Counted from the stretch's first letter, positions 27,260-36,545 are shown. The stretch: 64,000 nt of DNA from DASREM01 sp035652095 (GCA_035652095.1 DASREM010000028.1:372001-436000), one strand, 5' to 3'. Program-made: numbers and translations. Notes: a model not told the origin generated them from the letters alone.

Positions 27260-27613
27260 TCAGGCGGCTTTCGGCGGCGACCCCTTGGGCGCGATCTTCC
27301 CTAATTTTGCCAGGCGGGCTACGATCGAACTCACGCTGCGATCGTGCGCCTTGGCGATCTGCTCAAAGTCCAAGCCCTGTTGCAACTCTGCGCAGATCCT
27401 CTCTTCCTCGGCTCGGGACCAGTAACGAAATGCGTTCGCGGGACGGTTCTTTTGCCACTCCTCTGCCGATACCAGGGAACTTATAGCGCGGTTGAGAGCC
27501 TTGATGCTCTGGGGGTTTCGGCAAACCGAATCCGGCGGCAATGCTTCCCCTGTTTCGGGATGAGTTCCGTTGGCGAGCGCACGCAAAATCTTTAACGCTT
27601 CCTGGATTTCCAT
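27260..27613 (-). CDS. Small helix-turn-helix-like protein inside the MacAB operon
   Basis: A 117-residue protein of no family I can name. It begins MEIQEALKILRALANGTHPE and ends with a helical segment (EERICAELQQGLDFEQIAKA, then SVSSIVARLAKLGKI) that looks like a compact SANT/HTH-type DNA-binding unit. The ATG at 27613 follows GAGGAGG and is clearly better than the upstream frame opening at 27718. It lies between the ATPase and permease genes on the same strand, 107 bases after the former and 2 before the latter, so it is almost certainly cotranscribed. A regulator of the transporter or a helper is possible. Confidence 0.65.
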   Translation of the reverse strand: MEIQEALKILRALANGTHPETGEALPPDSVCRNPQSIKALNRAISSLVSAEEWQKNRPANAFRYWSRAEEERICAELQQGLDFEQIAKAHDRSVSSIVARLAKLGKIAPKGSPPKAA

Positions 27614-27720
27614 GGCACAACCTCCTCGGCCAGATCGTAGCGAGTCCATCGAGGAACGGGTTGTGACAAGTGAACGGGTTGTAGGGTTACCGCTCCGGTT
27701 CGGGAAAACGAAGTGCACGA

Positions 27721-28503
27721 CTAATCCTCCAATGCCGGCATGTTCTTGAGAATTTCGGACGCAAGGGGGCGATTCCGGATGGGTTCATCGCGCCGGATTT
27801 TGCCGTCCCGGAAATGGATTGCGCGTTTGGCAAACTGGGCGACATCGGGCTCGTGCGTGACCAGCACGATCGTAAGGCCGGCTTCGTTAAGCTTCTGAAA
27901 CACCTCCATGATCTCGACTGAGGTGCGGCTGTCGAGATTTCCCGTGGGCTCATCGGCCAGCAGAATCGAGGGCTTGTTTACCAGGGCGCGGGCGATGGCC
28001 ACCCTCTGCTGTTGTCCTCCGGAGAGTTGAGAGGGGTAGTGCTCCATGCGATCGCCAAGGCCTACCAGCATGAGCGCCTCCCGCGAGCGCTGCTGGCCTT
28101 CCTGCTTGCTGACGTGAGCATAAAGCGTTGGCAACTCCACATTTTCCAGCGCGGTGGTTCGAGAAAGCAGGTTGAAACCCTGGAATACAAATCCGATTTT
28201 GCGGTTGCGGATGGCGGCGAGTTCCTTCTTGCCGAGATGAGAGGTATCGATTTGTTCCAGTTCGTACTTGCCGCTGGTCGGCTTATCCAGGCAACCGAGG
28301 ATATTCATGAATGTGGATTTGCCGCTGCCGCTCGCGCCCATGATCGCGACGAACTCGCCTTTTCCGATAACCACACTTACGCCGCGAAGTGCGTGTACGC
28401 GAGTTTCGCCCAGATCGTAGTACTTGTGGATATCGTCGGCGCGGATCAGCGCGTCAGGATCCACGCCGTCGGTCCGCAGTTCAGGTTGGGAAATTGTCGC
28501 CAT
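27721..28503 (-). CDS. MacB/LolD-type ABC transporter ATPase
   Basis: Walker A GASGSGKST, Q-loop FVFQGFNLL, signature LSGGQQQRVAIARAL and Walker B ILLADEPTGNLDS are all intact. The LolD/MacB-type spacing and family segments (HALRGVSV and FMNILGCLDKPTSG) are present. The stand-alone domain is 260 residues. Its ATG overlaps the macA-like stop by one base (TAATG), giving tight coupling. Confidence 0.93.
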   Translation of the reverse strand: MATISQPELRTDGVDPDALIRADDIHKYYDLGETRVHALRGVSVVIGKGEFVAIMGASGSGKSTFMNILGCLDKPTSGKYELEQIDTSHLGKKELAAIRNRKIGFVFQGFNLLSRTTALENVELPTLYAHVSKQEGQQRSREALMLVGLGDRMEHYPSQLSGGQQQRVAIARALVNKPSILLADEPTGNLDSRTSVEIMEVFQKLNEAGLTIVLVTHEPDVAQFAKRAIHFRDGKIRRDEPIRNRPLASEILKNMPALED

Positions 28504-29894
28504 TACCGCCGCGGAGGGCCGCCTCCCATCCCAGGAGCCCTGGTGGCTGGAGTGGTAGTCGTGATACTTCCTGTCACCAATTCGTCGCCATCCTTCAATT
28601 CACCCTTAAGAACCTGGACGACCTCGGTCAGAGTGTGGTCAGTGATCCCGGTGCGGACCCGCACGGGCTCAAGCGTCTTGTCGCCTCTCAGCTTCCAGAC
28701 CACAGCGACGTCCACGCGTGGAGCGTGCGTCTGGGCCGCTGCATTTCCGCCGCCTCCCTCGGTCCCTTGGGTGCGAGCGCGGTATTGCTTTCCCGTGGCT
28801 CCGCCTGCGTTCGGACCGCCCGCGCCGGAGGCCTGCTCTGGACCGTCCGAGTTGAGTCCATATTTCTGGTACAGGGCGCGTATCTCGTCGGCCTTCAGGT
28901 CAGGCTTATAGCGGAGCGCGCCATTGGAAACACGCATCACGTCTTTTGCATTGGCGACCGGTAGCGTGATGTAGGCCGTCATGCCGGGGAACAGCTTGAG
29001 TTCGGGATTATCGAAATCAATGATGGTGTTGTAAGTCACAACGTTTTGCACGGTCGTAGCATTCATCCGCACCTGCGAAACCTTCCCGGAAAACGTGTCC
29101 TTGGGATAAGCGTCTACCTTGAAGCTTACGACTTGTCCTGGGCGGATCATGCCCACGTCAGACTCGTCGGTGCTGGCATAAACCTGCATCTTGGTCAGGT
29201 CCTGGGCAATGGTGAACAGCGTAGGAGCTTGAAGGGAAGCGGCCACGGTTTGCCCGACGTCAACATTGCGGGCGATCACAGTGCCGTCAATCGGGGCATG
29301 GATGGTGGTGTAGTCGAGATTGGTCTGCGCCACCCGGACTGCGGCTTCTTTCTGCTGCACCTGGGCGGCCGCCTGGGTAATGCCGGCGGCGGCGGCAGAG
29401 ACAGCGGCCTCGGCGGTGTCGGCATTGGCTCGCGCCTGATCCAGTTGCTGCGGGCTCATCACACCTTCTTTTGCCAGACCGCTGATGCGTTCGAAGTCAG
29501 ATCTGGTCTGGACGGCCGTGGCCTTGGCTTTCTCCAGGTTGGCCTGCGCGGAAACAAGGTTCGCCTTCGCATTTGCGAGGTCCGCCTTCGCCTGCAGCAA
29601 TGCTCCCTCAAATAGCTGAGGATCGATCTGGGCAATGACCTGTCCCTTTTTCACCCGCGAATTGAAATCGGCAAACAAGCGGGAGATGGTGCCGGAAACC
29701 TGCGAGCCCACCTGCACCGTAATGACCGCATTGATCGTTCCGGTAGCTTCCACGACTTGGCGAATGTCGCCGCGATCGACTTTGCTGGTGAAGTACTGCG
29801 GCTTATCGTTGCCCTTAAATTGAAAGGCAGCGAACAGAGCGATGGCGATTACCACCAACCCCGCGATCATCCAGTGACGTCGTAACAGCTTCAC
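28503..29894 (-). CDS. MacA-like periplasmic adaptor (membrane fusion protein)
   Basis: An N-terminal membrane helix (residues 8-24), a biotinyl-lipoyl half (GSQVSGTISRLFADFNSRVK), a long coiled-coil hairpin at about 80-180 rich in Ala/Gln, and a second lipoyl half (TTIHAPIDGTVIARNVDVGQ) followed by beta-barrel domains define an HlyD/MacA adaptor. A Gly/Ala-rich insertion near 355-390 is unusual. GTG 29894 has GAGGAAA about 5 bases upstream and gives 463 residues; the longer frame from 30020 lacks support. No TolC-type outer-membrane gene is next to it. Confidence 0.88.
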   Translation of the reverse strand: MKLLRRHWMIAGLVVIAIALFAAFQFKGNDKPQYFTSKVDRGDIRQVVEATGTINAVITVQVGSQVSGTISRLFADFNSRVKKGQVIAQIDPQLFEGALLQAKADLANAKANLVSAQANLEKAKATAVQTRSDFERISGLAKEGVMSPQQLDQARANADTAEAAVSAAAAGITQAAAQVQQKEAAVRVAQTNLDYTTIHAPIDGTVIARNVDVGQTVAASLQAPTLFTIAQDLTKMQVYASTDESDVGMIRPGQVVSFKVDAYPKDTFSGKVSQVRMNATTVQNVVTYNTIIDFDNPELKLFPGMTAYITLPVANAKDVMRVSNGALRYKPDLKADEIRALYQKYGLNSDGPEQASGAGGPNAGGATGKQYRARTQGTEGGGGNAAAQTHAPRVDVAVVWKLRGDKTLEPVRVRTGITDHTLTEVVQVLKGELKDGDELVTGSITTTTPATRAPGMGGGPPRR

Positions 29895-30170
29895 TTTGGT
29901 TTCCTCGGGCGCGAACCAACGACAGGGCGCTGTTCCAATTTTCAAGCCTACCAGCAATGATGTACAGTTTGCGGCGGAAGCATCTGCTTTTACCAACGCT
30001 TTACGCAAATTTACGTACAATTACACGGGCCGAAGACGCGGGACCAAGAGGAGGATTCCGAGGCGGTGTACCGCGGGAGCCTTCGCCTGCGTAATGACGC
30101 CCTTTGGAGAGAACTCAGTCATGGCATGCTGGAGAACGATTACGAAGAACCTTTCCAAAGGAACCGAGTG

Positions 30171-30845
30171 ATGGATCTACAGGCTCTCTGGCTGACGATT
30201 CGACTGGCATCGCTGGTTGCATTGCTTCTGGCGCTGCTGGGTTTGCCAGTTGCCTATTGGATTGCCTATTCGCATTGGCGCTGGAAGTTTATCTTCGAGG
30301 CAATCGTCGCGTTGCCAATCGTACTGCCTCCGACAGTGCTTGGATTCTATGTTCTGATCGCGCTTGGCCCGCGTAGCCCCCTCGGCCGTTGGTGGCAGGC
30401 CGCGACAGGGCACACGCTGGCCTTTACTTTCGAAGGCTTGGTCATTGGGTCAATCCTCTACAGCTTGCCATTTGCGGTTCAACCATTCGCCGCTTCGTTC
30501 GCCGCAATCGATTCGAAACTTTTGTCGGCGTCCGCGATCCTGGGAGCATCGAAACTGCAAACTTTTTTGCGGGTAATACTGCCTCTCTCGCTACCCGGAA
30601 TCGTGACCGGAATCGCTTTGAGCTTCGCTCATACCATGGGGGAATTTGGAGTGGTCCTGATGGTCGGCGGCAACATTCCCGGCGTGACCAAAACCGTTTC
30701 CATCGACATCTACGATAAGGTGCAGGCCCTCGACTACGCTGGAGCAAATTACACCGCATTAATGCTGCTGGTGATCTCATTTATCATTCTGTCGCTGGTC
30801 TATGGATTGAATCGGAAGTTCCGCGCGGTGGGCCCGTGGAAGTGA
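30171..30845 (+). CDS. modB: Molybdate/tungstate ABC transporter permease
   Basis: A 224-residue inner-membrane protein with five predicted helices. It carries the ModB signatures ALPIVLPPTVLGFYVLIALG and, in the EAA loop, ASAILGASKLQTFLRVILPL, then SFAHTMGEFGVVLMVGGNIP. The ATG at 30171 was chosen over upstream GTG starts because family N-termini begin at the first helix. It overlaps modC by 10 bases. The substrate-binding protein gene modA is not adjacent. Confidence 0.9.
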   Translation: MDLQALWLTIRLASLVALLLALLGLPVAYWIAYSHWRWKFIFEAIVALPIVLPPTVLGFYVLIALGPRSPLGRWWQAATGHTLAFTFEGLVIGSILYSLPFAVQPFAASFAAIDSKLLSASAILGASKLQTFLRVILPLSLPGIVTGIALSFAHTMGEFGVVLMVGGNIPGVTKTVSIDIYDKVQALDYAGANYTALMLLVISFIILSLVYGLNRKFRAVGPWK

Positions 30846-31951
30846 GCGCGGCGACAGCGTCTGGCCTTGAAGTTCAAATTCGCAAGCGATTCCAAAAAGA
30901 AGGTCAGAGCTTTAGCCTGGATGTCGCGTTTTCGATATCCCAAGGAATCACGATTGTCTTCGGCGCCTCCGGAGCAGGGAAGACAACTCTCCTGGACTGT
31001 ATTGCAGGGTTGACCAAGCCTGATGCGGGAACGATTGCGGCTGGGAGGATACTGTTCGATAGCGAGCGGAAAATCAATCTTTCCGCTCGAGAGCGCAACC
31101 TGGGATACGTTTTCCAGGAGCTTGCACTATTTCCGCACTTGAGCGTCGAAGCCAACATCGCGTACGGCTTGGCGCACATGGATGCCGCCACCAGGGAATT
31201 GCGTTGCGACGCAATTACTAAGTCCTTCCGCATTCCACATCTTCGACTTCGCAAGCCGGCTGAGATTTCCGGGGGTGAACGGCAACGTGCTGCGCTCGCC
31301 CGTTCGTTGGTTACCGAGCCATGCCTTCTGCTGCTGGATGAGCCACTGACTGCGCTCGACCTCGCGACGAAATCAAGAATTATCGACGATCTGAGGGCGT
31401 GGAATGAATCCCACCGAATTCCAATCCTGTACGTGACTCACAGCCGGGAAGAGGCGCTGGCGCTGGGTGAGCGCATCCTGGTACTGGAACAGGGTGCCCT
31501 AATCGCCGATGGCAGCCCGCATCAGGTGCTCACCGCTCCGCGGCTGGAAACGATTGCGAGTTTGTCCGGATTCGAAAATGTATTCGACGTCTCCGTAGAT
31601 GCGATTCACGAAGAGCGCGGAACCATGACATGCTCCGTGACCGGAACTCAGGTGCATTTGGAGACGCCTTTAGTTCGAGCCAATGTCGGTGACTACCTGA
31701 GAGTTGGAATCGGCGCGGGAGATGTGCTGCTGGCTACCGCCGTGCCAGCGGGCCTCAGTGCGAGGAATATCATTCGGGGGGAGATTGTATCGCTCGCACA
31801 GCGCGACGTGATCGTTTCCGCCAGAGTGGACTGCGGGGTGGAATTCGATGTGCATTTAACACTGGCCGCGCGCGACTCGCTTCAACTTCAATCCGGACGC
31901 GAAGTTTGGCTGGTTATCAAGACGCACTCCTGTCATTTGCTGCGGCCATGA
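30836..31951 (+). CDS. modC: Molybdate/tungstate ABC transporter ATPase
   Basis: Walker A FGASGAGKTT, signature ISGGERQRAALARSL, Walker B LLLLDEPLTALD and switch His in YVTHSREEA are intact. The C-terminal third is a TOBE (MOP-like) domain (LSARNIIRGEIVSLAQRDVI) that binds oxyanions for feedback control. The start is GTG 30836 inside the end of modB, so the two are coupled. The last 19 bases overlap the convergent glycosyltransferase gene. Confidence 0.92.
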   Translation: MEVSAATASGLEVQIRKRFQKEGQSFSLDVAFSISQGITIVFGASGAGKTTLLDCIAGLTKPDAGTIAAGRILFDSERKINLSARERNLGYVFQELALFPHLSVEANIAYGLAHMDAATRELRCDAITKSFRIPHLRLRKPAEISGGERQRAALARSLVTEPCLLLLDEPLTALDLATKSRIIDDLRAWNESHRIPILYVTHSREEALALGERILVLEQGALIADGSPHQVLTAPRLETIASLSGFENVFDVSVDAIHEERGTMTCSVTGTQVHLETPLVRANVGDYLRVGIGAGDVLLATAVPAGLSARNIIRGEIVSLAQRDVIVSARVDCGVEFDVHLTLAARDSLQLQSGREVWLVIKTHSCHLLRP

Positions 31952-33519
31952 GCGGCCGATAAGCGGGCCTGGTACTCCTTGTGTAGCTCAATCACGCCGG
32001 CCCATTGGCCCTGGCGCTCTTCAAAGAAAACCAGTTCGCCGCCCAGGATCTGGGCCGCAGCCTGCGGCGGCAGGTCGCGATGGAAATCGAAGAAGCGGGC
32101 CTTCCATTCCTGCCATAGGCGCCAGTGGTCCACGAACGACGGCCGGGGCTGGTACTTGGTTGAGAACACAAACGCCACTTCAAATGCCGAGCGAGCATCG
32201 GCAGCCGACATGAGTTGCTCGAGGGTGAAGTTCTCAATTCGAAGCACTTGTACCGGGCGTGTTACATAGCCCAGGTAAGGGCGGGACAACTCGTCGCTGG
32301 CCGGCCAGGCGGTCAGCACTCGCAACATCGGGTAACGTGCCTCGAGAAAATCTTCTGCATGCTGATGCAGCACGATGTAGTCGCGGTACGCGAGATTATC
32401 TTCCAGCGCGAATCCATAGGGCGGGTTGATGAACAAAGCGGCGGCGAAACTGACGATGGTGAACCCGACCGCCAGAAGCCACCAGCGAAATCTACGCCGC
32501 AAGGTCGAGACCAATACAAGGATGATCAGGGGAAGGACGGGAAGAAGGTATCTCGCCAGCACAGCACCGCCGACCAAGGCCATAAAAATTGTGTACGCGG
32601 CCACTACTATGTAGAACGTAAACTGCGCGTCGCGACTAATGGCCTCCCTTTCCACTCCGTCATCGCGCAAAGGGGGCCACATCATTGCAACCGATGCCAG
32701 CACCGTCAGCACGTAGAGATTCAAATAGCCAAACAACTGCCATAACCGCAGAAGCAAGGCCAGAAAGATTCGCAAAGGCTGAAGAGTGGTCTGGACGTTG
32801 TAACGAAAGAACTCCGGATTCCCCAGGAGAAAGCCGGTCTTGCCATAGTGATATGAATACCAGGCGGCTAGAGGAAGCAAAGGCGCCAGGAGCCATGCGG
32901 AATGGAGCCCTCTCTTCTCGCTGAGGGAAAGCCGCTTGGCGACTAGTGGACGGAGGATTTCCCAACCGAAGAGCGCGAGTGGTGCCAGGACGGCAGTTTC
33001 TTTAGATAACACCGCGAGTGAGAACCAGACCGCGCTGGCGGCCCGTTCTTCGCGCAAACAGGAGCGAAGCCCCCAGAATGTGAACCCCGCAGCGGCAAGA
33101 TCCACCTGCGCCAGGGAACTTTGGGCGAAAAAAACTGGATAGAGTGCGGTGCAGACGGTCGAGGCCCACGCCACCTCGCGATTGGCCACGTGTGCGGCAA
33201 GGCGGAAGAAGCCGAGAAGGGCAAAGGCTGCGATGGTGAGCATCGCGGTTCGGACTATCGCCGGGGTGTAGCCGAACAGCTTGCACCACAGCGCCAGATA
33301 CGCCATCACGAGCGGGGGATGAGCATTGCTCGGAGTGGAATGCGGAATCAGGCTTCCATTCAGCAGCAGATCGCGCATTGCGGGAACGTAGTACCCGGCC
33401 TCATCCCAGAAATAAGGCAGCTTAAGCAACGGAAAATGCAGAATGAAGATTGCCAGAAGCAGCAACGAAAATAACAGCAAGGGGTGAGGTTGGGTCCGAG
33501 ATCGAGGGGGAGCCGGCAC
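31933..33519 (-). CDS. GT-C membrane glycosyltransferase (ArnT/PMT family)
   Basis: A 528-residue polytopic protein with about eleven predicted helices. The first periplasmic loop begins LPYFWDEAGYYVPAMRDLLL, whose Asp-Glu pair is the catalytic acidic motif of PMT/ArnT-type enzymes that use polyprenyl-phosphate sugars. A second loop has the HPPLVMAYLAL segment. The acceptor (lipid A, protein or polysaccharide) is unknown. The start is GTG 33519, one base after the DUF3467 stop, with no clear ribosome-binding site, which suggests reinitiation. Confidence 0.8.
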   Translation of the reverse strand: MPAPPRSRTQPHPLLLFSLLLLAIFILHFPLLKLPYFWDEAGYYVPAMRDLLLNGSLIPHSTPSNAHPPLVMAYLALWCKLFGYTPAIVRTAMLTIAAFALLGFFRLAAHVANREVAWASTVCTALYPVFFAQSSLAQVDLAAAGFTFWGLRSCLREERAASAVWFSLAVLSKETAVLAPLALFGWEILRPLVAKRLSLSEKRGLHSAWLLAPLLPLAAWYSYHYGKTGFLLGNPEFFRYNVQTTLQPLRIFLALLLRLWQLFGYLNLYVLTVLASVAMMWPPLRDDGVEREAISRDAQFTFYIVVAAYTIFMALVGGAVLARYLLPVLPLIILVLVSTLRRRFRWWLLAVGFTIVSFAAALFINPPYGFALEDNLAYRDYIVLHQHAEDFLEARYPMLRVLTAWPASDELSRPYLGYVTRPVQVLRIENFTLEQLMSAADARSAFEVAFVFSTKYQPRPSFVDHWRLWQEWKARFFDFHRDLPPQAAAQILGGELVFFEERQGQWAGVIELHKEYQARLSAAHGRSK

Positions 33520-33520
33520 T

Positions 33521-33817
33521 TTAATGTACCGGGCCTCCCGTGGTCATGCGCGGATCCAGTTTGATTTCACCAAACGCGCTCTCGTAACTGACGACATTTT
33601 GCTGCAGAACATTGAGCAAAGCCTTGGCCTGTTGCGGACTGAGATAAATGCCCTGGAAGTTGTTGATCTCGACCTGGGTCTCGCTTTGCTGCTGCAGGGT
33701 GCCGAAAGCCAGGAAAAAATCCCACACGTTCACGCGCATTTGCACGCTGTTGGCATAGTTCTCGCGATAATCGGGAGTGTTGTTGAGCTTCACGTTCGGC
33801 TGAGTTGGATTGGCCAT
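33521..33817 (-). CDS. DUF3467 family protein
   Basis: A 98-residue protein starting MANPTQPNVKLNNTPDYREN and containing YANSVQMRVNVWDFFLAFG and GIYLSPQQAKALLNVL, the recognisable DUF3467 pattern found in many bacteria. No function is known. The ATG at 33817 replaces a frame opening at 33856; the sequence before it reads ATTCACCT with no Shine-Dalgarno element. The same ATTCACCTATG string precedes the coiled-coil gene at 36533. Confidence 0.85.
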   Translation of the reverse strand: MANPTQPNVKLNNTPDYRENYANSVQMRVNVWDFFLAFGTLQQQSETQVEINNFQGIYLSPQQAKALLNVLQQNVVSYESAFGEIKLDPRMTTGGPVH

Positions 33818-33937
33818 AGGTGAATCAGTGTAGCGGTACGCCTGCTGTGGACACAACGCTCCACTGTTTCACGAGACGCTTGATAAACTGCAAACTATGC
33901 TCCTCTGCACGAATCTTCAGGAAAGTGGAGTCATGGG

Positions 33938-35893
33938 ATGAGTTTCGCGGTACCTCGGGCGGCGCGGAGAATGGCAATCTGCCTGGCAGCAGCTCTGACG
34001 CTGGTTTTACCGCTTGCCGGCGATGAGCAACAGAGCCCGGCGCAATCGTTGATTTCATTTCTCAATCAGACTGTCGTGTGGTATCGGCAGTTGACGCTTC
34101 AGCAACAACTCGCGACCGAGCCCAGCGACGTTCTGTTCCTTAACGACAACCGGCAGCTCGGGGAGCAGATTGTCGGCCTCTCGTTTGAGTTCGCGCGGGC
34201 ACGGGCGCAGGCCATCATGGCGCAGCCGGGTCCAGCAGTCGCGCCCGATCCGGACAATCCTTCGGCATCTCGATATCAGAATCTCGCAACGCTGGCCGCA
34301 CAGGCGGACAACCAGGCGAAACAGATCCAGGCGGAACTCGATTCCCAGAAGCAACAATTGCCGGAAGCAACGGGAAAGAAACGGAGGATGTTCGAGTCCG
34401 CCATCGCCGAGACGCAGAGCGAACTGGAACTGGTCACGGTCCGACGCGACACCTTGCGCAGCTTGCTCCAATTCGTGAGCGGCGCCAACGCGGGCGGAGC
34501 CACTGGAGGCGGACTGCTGGCGCAGATCGAGGAACTTGCGAGAACGGTTCCCGGCGGCACTGGCAACAATAAGGGGCAGCCGTCGGGCGGCGGCGCGGCA
34601 GTCCAGCAGACCCAGGTTGGCGTGCCCAGTTCTCCAAGGCCTCAGCCGTCGGGAATTCTGGGACTGAGCAGCGACTTGATCACGTTGCGCCACAAGTTGC
34701 GCGCGCTTGAGGAGGCTTCGCGTTCCACCGACTCACTGCAGAAATCCGCCCGCTCCATGATGACGCCGATGATTGCCAACATCAAAGACCTGGCAAAACG
34801 CGGGAACGAGATTTCTTCTGCCCCCGATGCCACCGATCCAGCCGTTCTCGCCCAGCAGAAAGAAGAACTGGACGGCATGACCGCGCAGTACAAGCAGCTT
34901 TCCGCCAGCGTGCTGCCCCTGGGGAAACAATCCGTGCTGCTTGACCTGTACAAGCGCAGCCTCGGCAACTGGCGCAATACCGTCGAAAACGAATACTCAT
35001 CGGAACTACGGGGTCTGATCTTGCGGCTGGCGGTACTGGCAGCGGTGCTGATCATTGTGTTTGCTATTTCGGAAGTCTGGCGACGCGCGACGTTTCGCTA
35101 TGTCCAGGATGTGCGTCGCCGATACCAGTTTCTGCTGCTGCGGCGAATCGTAGTCTGGTTCCTGGTAGCGCTCATCATCGCCGTCGCCTTCGCGAGCGAA
35201 CTCGGTTCTCTAGCGACCTTTGCCGGATTGCTGACAGCCGGAGTCGCGGTTGCGCTGCAGAACGTGATCCTGTCCGTCGCCGGGTATTTCTTCCTCATCG
35301 GCAAGTACGGCGTGCGGGTCGGTGACCGCGTGCAGGTGGCGGGAGTGACCGGGGACGTGATTGATATTGGGCTGGTTCGTCTGCATTTGATGGAGATGGG
35401 CGGCAGCGGCTCCAGCGCACGTCCTACGGGACGGGTGGTGGTTTTTTCCAATGCCGTGGTTTTTCAGGCCAATGCAGGGCTGTTCAAGCAGATTCCGGGG
35501 ACCAAGTTCGTTTGGCATGAAATCACTTTCACCCTGGCCTCGGACAGCGATTATCACCAGGTTGAACAGCGCATGCTGAACGCGGTCACGAAGATCTACG
35601 CTGAGTACCGCGACGATATGGAACGGCAACGCCGAACCATGGAGCGTTCTCTAAGCCCGCTTTCGGTACATCCCATGGGACCGGAGAGCCGGTTGCGCCT
35701 GACCCAGTCGGGAGTGGAAGTGATGATCCGTTATCCGGTCGAGCTGGATAAATCTTCGGAAATTGATGACCGGATTGCGCGGGAATTGCTGGATGTCACC
35801 CAGCATGACCCGAAATTGAAGGTCGCCGGGAACGCGACTCCGACCATTGAACCGCTGAATGCCGGCGAAACGGCTTCCACGAGGAATAAGTGA
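33938..35893 (+). CDS. MscS-family mechanosensitive channel with long periplasmic N-domain
   Basis: The protein has a signal peptide (residues 9-28), then about 330 residues of coiled-coil-forming Gln/Ala/Glu-rich sequence. Three membrane helices near 355-460 follow; the last contains the pore-lining Gly/Ala pattern GLLTAGVAVALQNVILSVAG. A cytosolic beta domain (VGDRVQVAGVTGDVIDIGLV) completes the channel. It relieves turgor under hypo-osmotic shock. At 651 residues it is larger than MscS and closer to MscK-like proteins. GTGGAG lies 8 bases before the ATG. Confidence 0.87.
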   Translation: MSFAVPRAARRMAICLAAALTLVLPLAGDEQQSPAQSLISFLNQTVVWYRQLTLQQQLATEPSDVLFLNDNRQLGEQIVGLSFEFARARAQAIMAQPGPAVAPDPDNPSASRYQNLATLAAQADNQAKQIQAELDSQKQQLPEATGKKRRMFESAIAETQSELELVTVRRDTLRSLLQFVSGANAGGATGGGLLAQIEELARTVPGGTGNNKGQPSGGGAAVQQTQVGVPSSPRPQPSGILGLSSDLITLRHKLRALEEASRSTDSLQKSARSMMTPMIANIKDLAKRGNEISSAPDATDPAVLAQQKEELDGMTAQYKQLSASVLPLGKQSVLLDLYKRSLGNWRNTVENEYSSELRGLILRLAVLAAVLIIVFAISEVWRRATFRYVQDVRRRYQFLLLRRIVVWFLVALIIAVAFASELGSLATFAGLLTAGVAVALQNVILSVAGYFFLIGKYGVRVGDRVQVAGVTGDVIDIGLVRLHLMEMGGSGSSARPTGRVVVFSNAVVFQANAGLFKQIPGTKFVWHEITFTLASDSDYHQVEQRMLNAVTKIYAEYRDDMERQRRTMERSLSPLSVHPMGPESRLRLTQSGVEVMIRYPVELDKSSEIDDRIARELLDVTQHDPKLKVAGNATPTIEPLNAGETASTRNK

Positions 35894-35922
35894 GGAGACA
35901 AGCCTGCAACGCGGCTTGGTGT

Positions 35923-36186
35923 CTATGAAGCTTTCTTGACCAGGTGCAGCCGGGAACGATGTTGTTCCTTCATCTCCTCGACAGATTGGACTTTGCGGCC
36001 GAGGTTAGCGAGTTGCGCAAGTTCCTGCTGGATGGCCTGCAACCGCTCGTGGCGCTGGCCGTGAGCGAGTTGGGCTTCTGTTCCGTTCCAGCCTTCGCGT
36101 CGATATTGATCGTTCAATTCCTTGATCTGAGCGATTTCCGCGCGCAGGCGTCCGATCTTCTCCCGAAGCACGTCAAGATGGTTCAT
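35923..36186 (-). CDS. Small coiled-coil protein, paralogue 1
   Basis: An 87-residue, highly charged helix-forming protein (VLREKIGRLRAEIAQIKELN, then LQAIQQELAQLANLGRKVQS). It shares the pattern L/V-RE-x-LR-x-EIA-x-I-x-x-LN and a later QR-x-x-RL-x-x-I-x-x-EL with the gene at 36342-36533, so they are paralogues. No family name is recognised. The ATG at 36186 has no strong ribosome-binding site. Confidence 0.55.
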   Translation of the reverse strand: MNHLDVLREKIGRLRAEIAQIKELNDQYRREGWNGTEAQLAHGQRHERLQAIQQELAQLANLGRKVQSVEEMKEQHRSRLHLVKKAS

Positions 36187-36341
36187 AGTTCAAGCATACC
36201 TCATGGGGCGGTTCCCGTGTCTGCCCATATTCAAAGTGTCTTTAGCTTCCCGGGTGCCAGATGTATTCGAAAAGCACGTGCACTGGGCTCGCTAGCTACG
36301 TTCAGTCAGGTGAGTGTGCCCGAGTACTGCCTTCGCCTGGG

Positions 36342-36533
36342 TCAGGGTTTCTTCCAGTCCGTCATAGATCTCAATTCGTCCATGATTTCCTTCAGTCGCT
36401 GCTCGCGCCTTTGGTGATCACTCATGGCCGCGGAACCTGGTCCGTGACCGTGGGAATACTCAAGGTTCAACTTCTGAATTTCAGCAATTTCTCTTCTCAG
36501 CGCTTCGACTCGCTCTCGGACGCCCCCATCCAT
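36342..36533 (-). CDS. Small coiled-coil protein, paralogue 2
   Basis: A 63-residue protein beginning MDGGVRERVEALRREIAEIQ and ending in KEIMDELRSMTDWKKP, alpha-helical with a His/Gly-rich hinge (HGHGPGSAAMSDHQ). It is paralogous to the gene at 35923-36186. The ATG at 36533 is preferred to the frame opening at 36614 because a perfect TATAAT lies at 36540-36545, six bases upstream, which would give a leaderless mRNA. Confidence 0.5.
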   Translation of the reverse strand: MDGGVRERVEALRREIAEIQKLNLEYSHGHGPGSAAMSDHQRREQRLKEIMDELRSMTDWKKP

Positions 36534-36539
36534 AGGTGA

Positions 36540-36545
36540 ATTATA
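36540..36545 (-). promoter_or_regulatory. Consensus -10 box of the second coiled-coil gene
   Basis: TATAAT on the minus strand is followed by TCACCT and then the ATG at 36533. Transcription would start at or next to the A of the ATG. No TTGACA-like box is at 16-18 bases upstream. Confidence 0.35.

Noticed and set aside
29989..30021. Possible promoter TTTACC/TACAAT for modB
   Set aside because: The spacer is 21 bases, too long for a reliable sigma-70 call.
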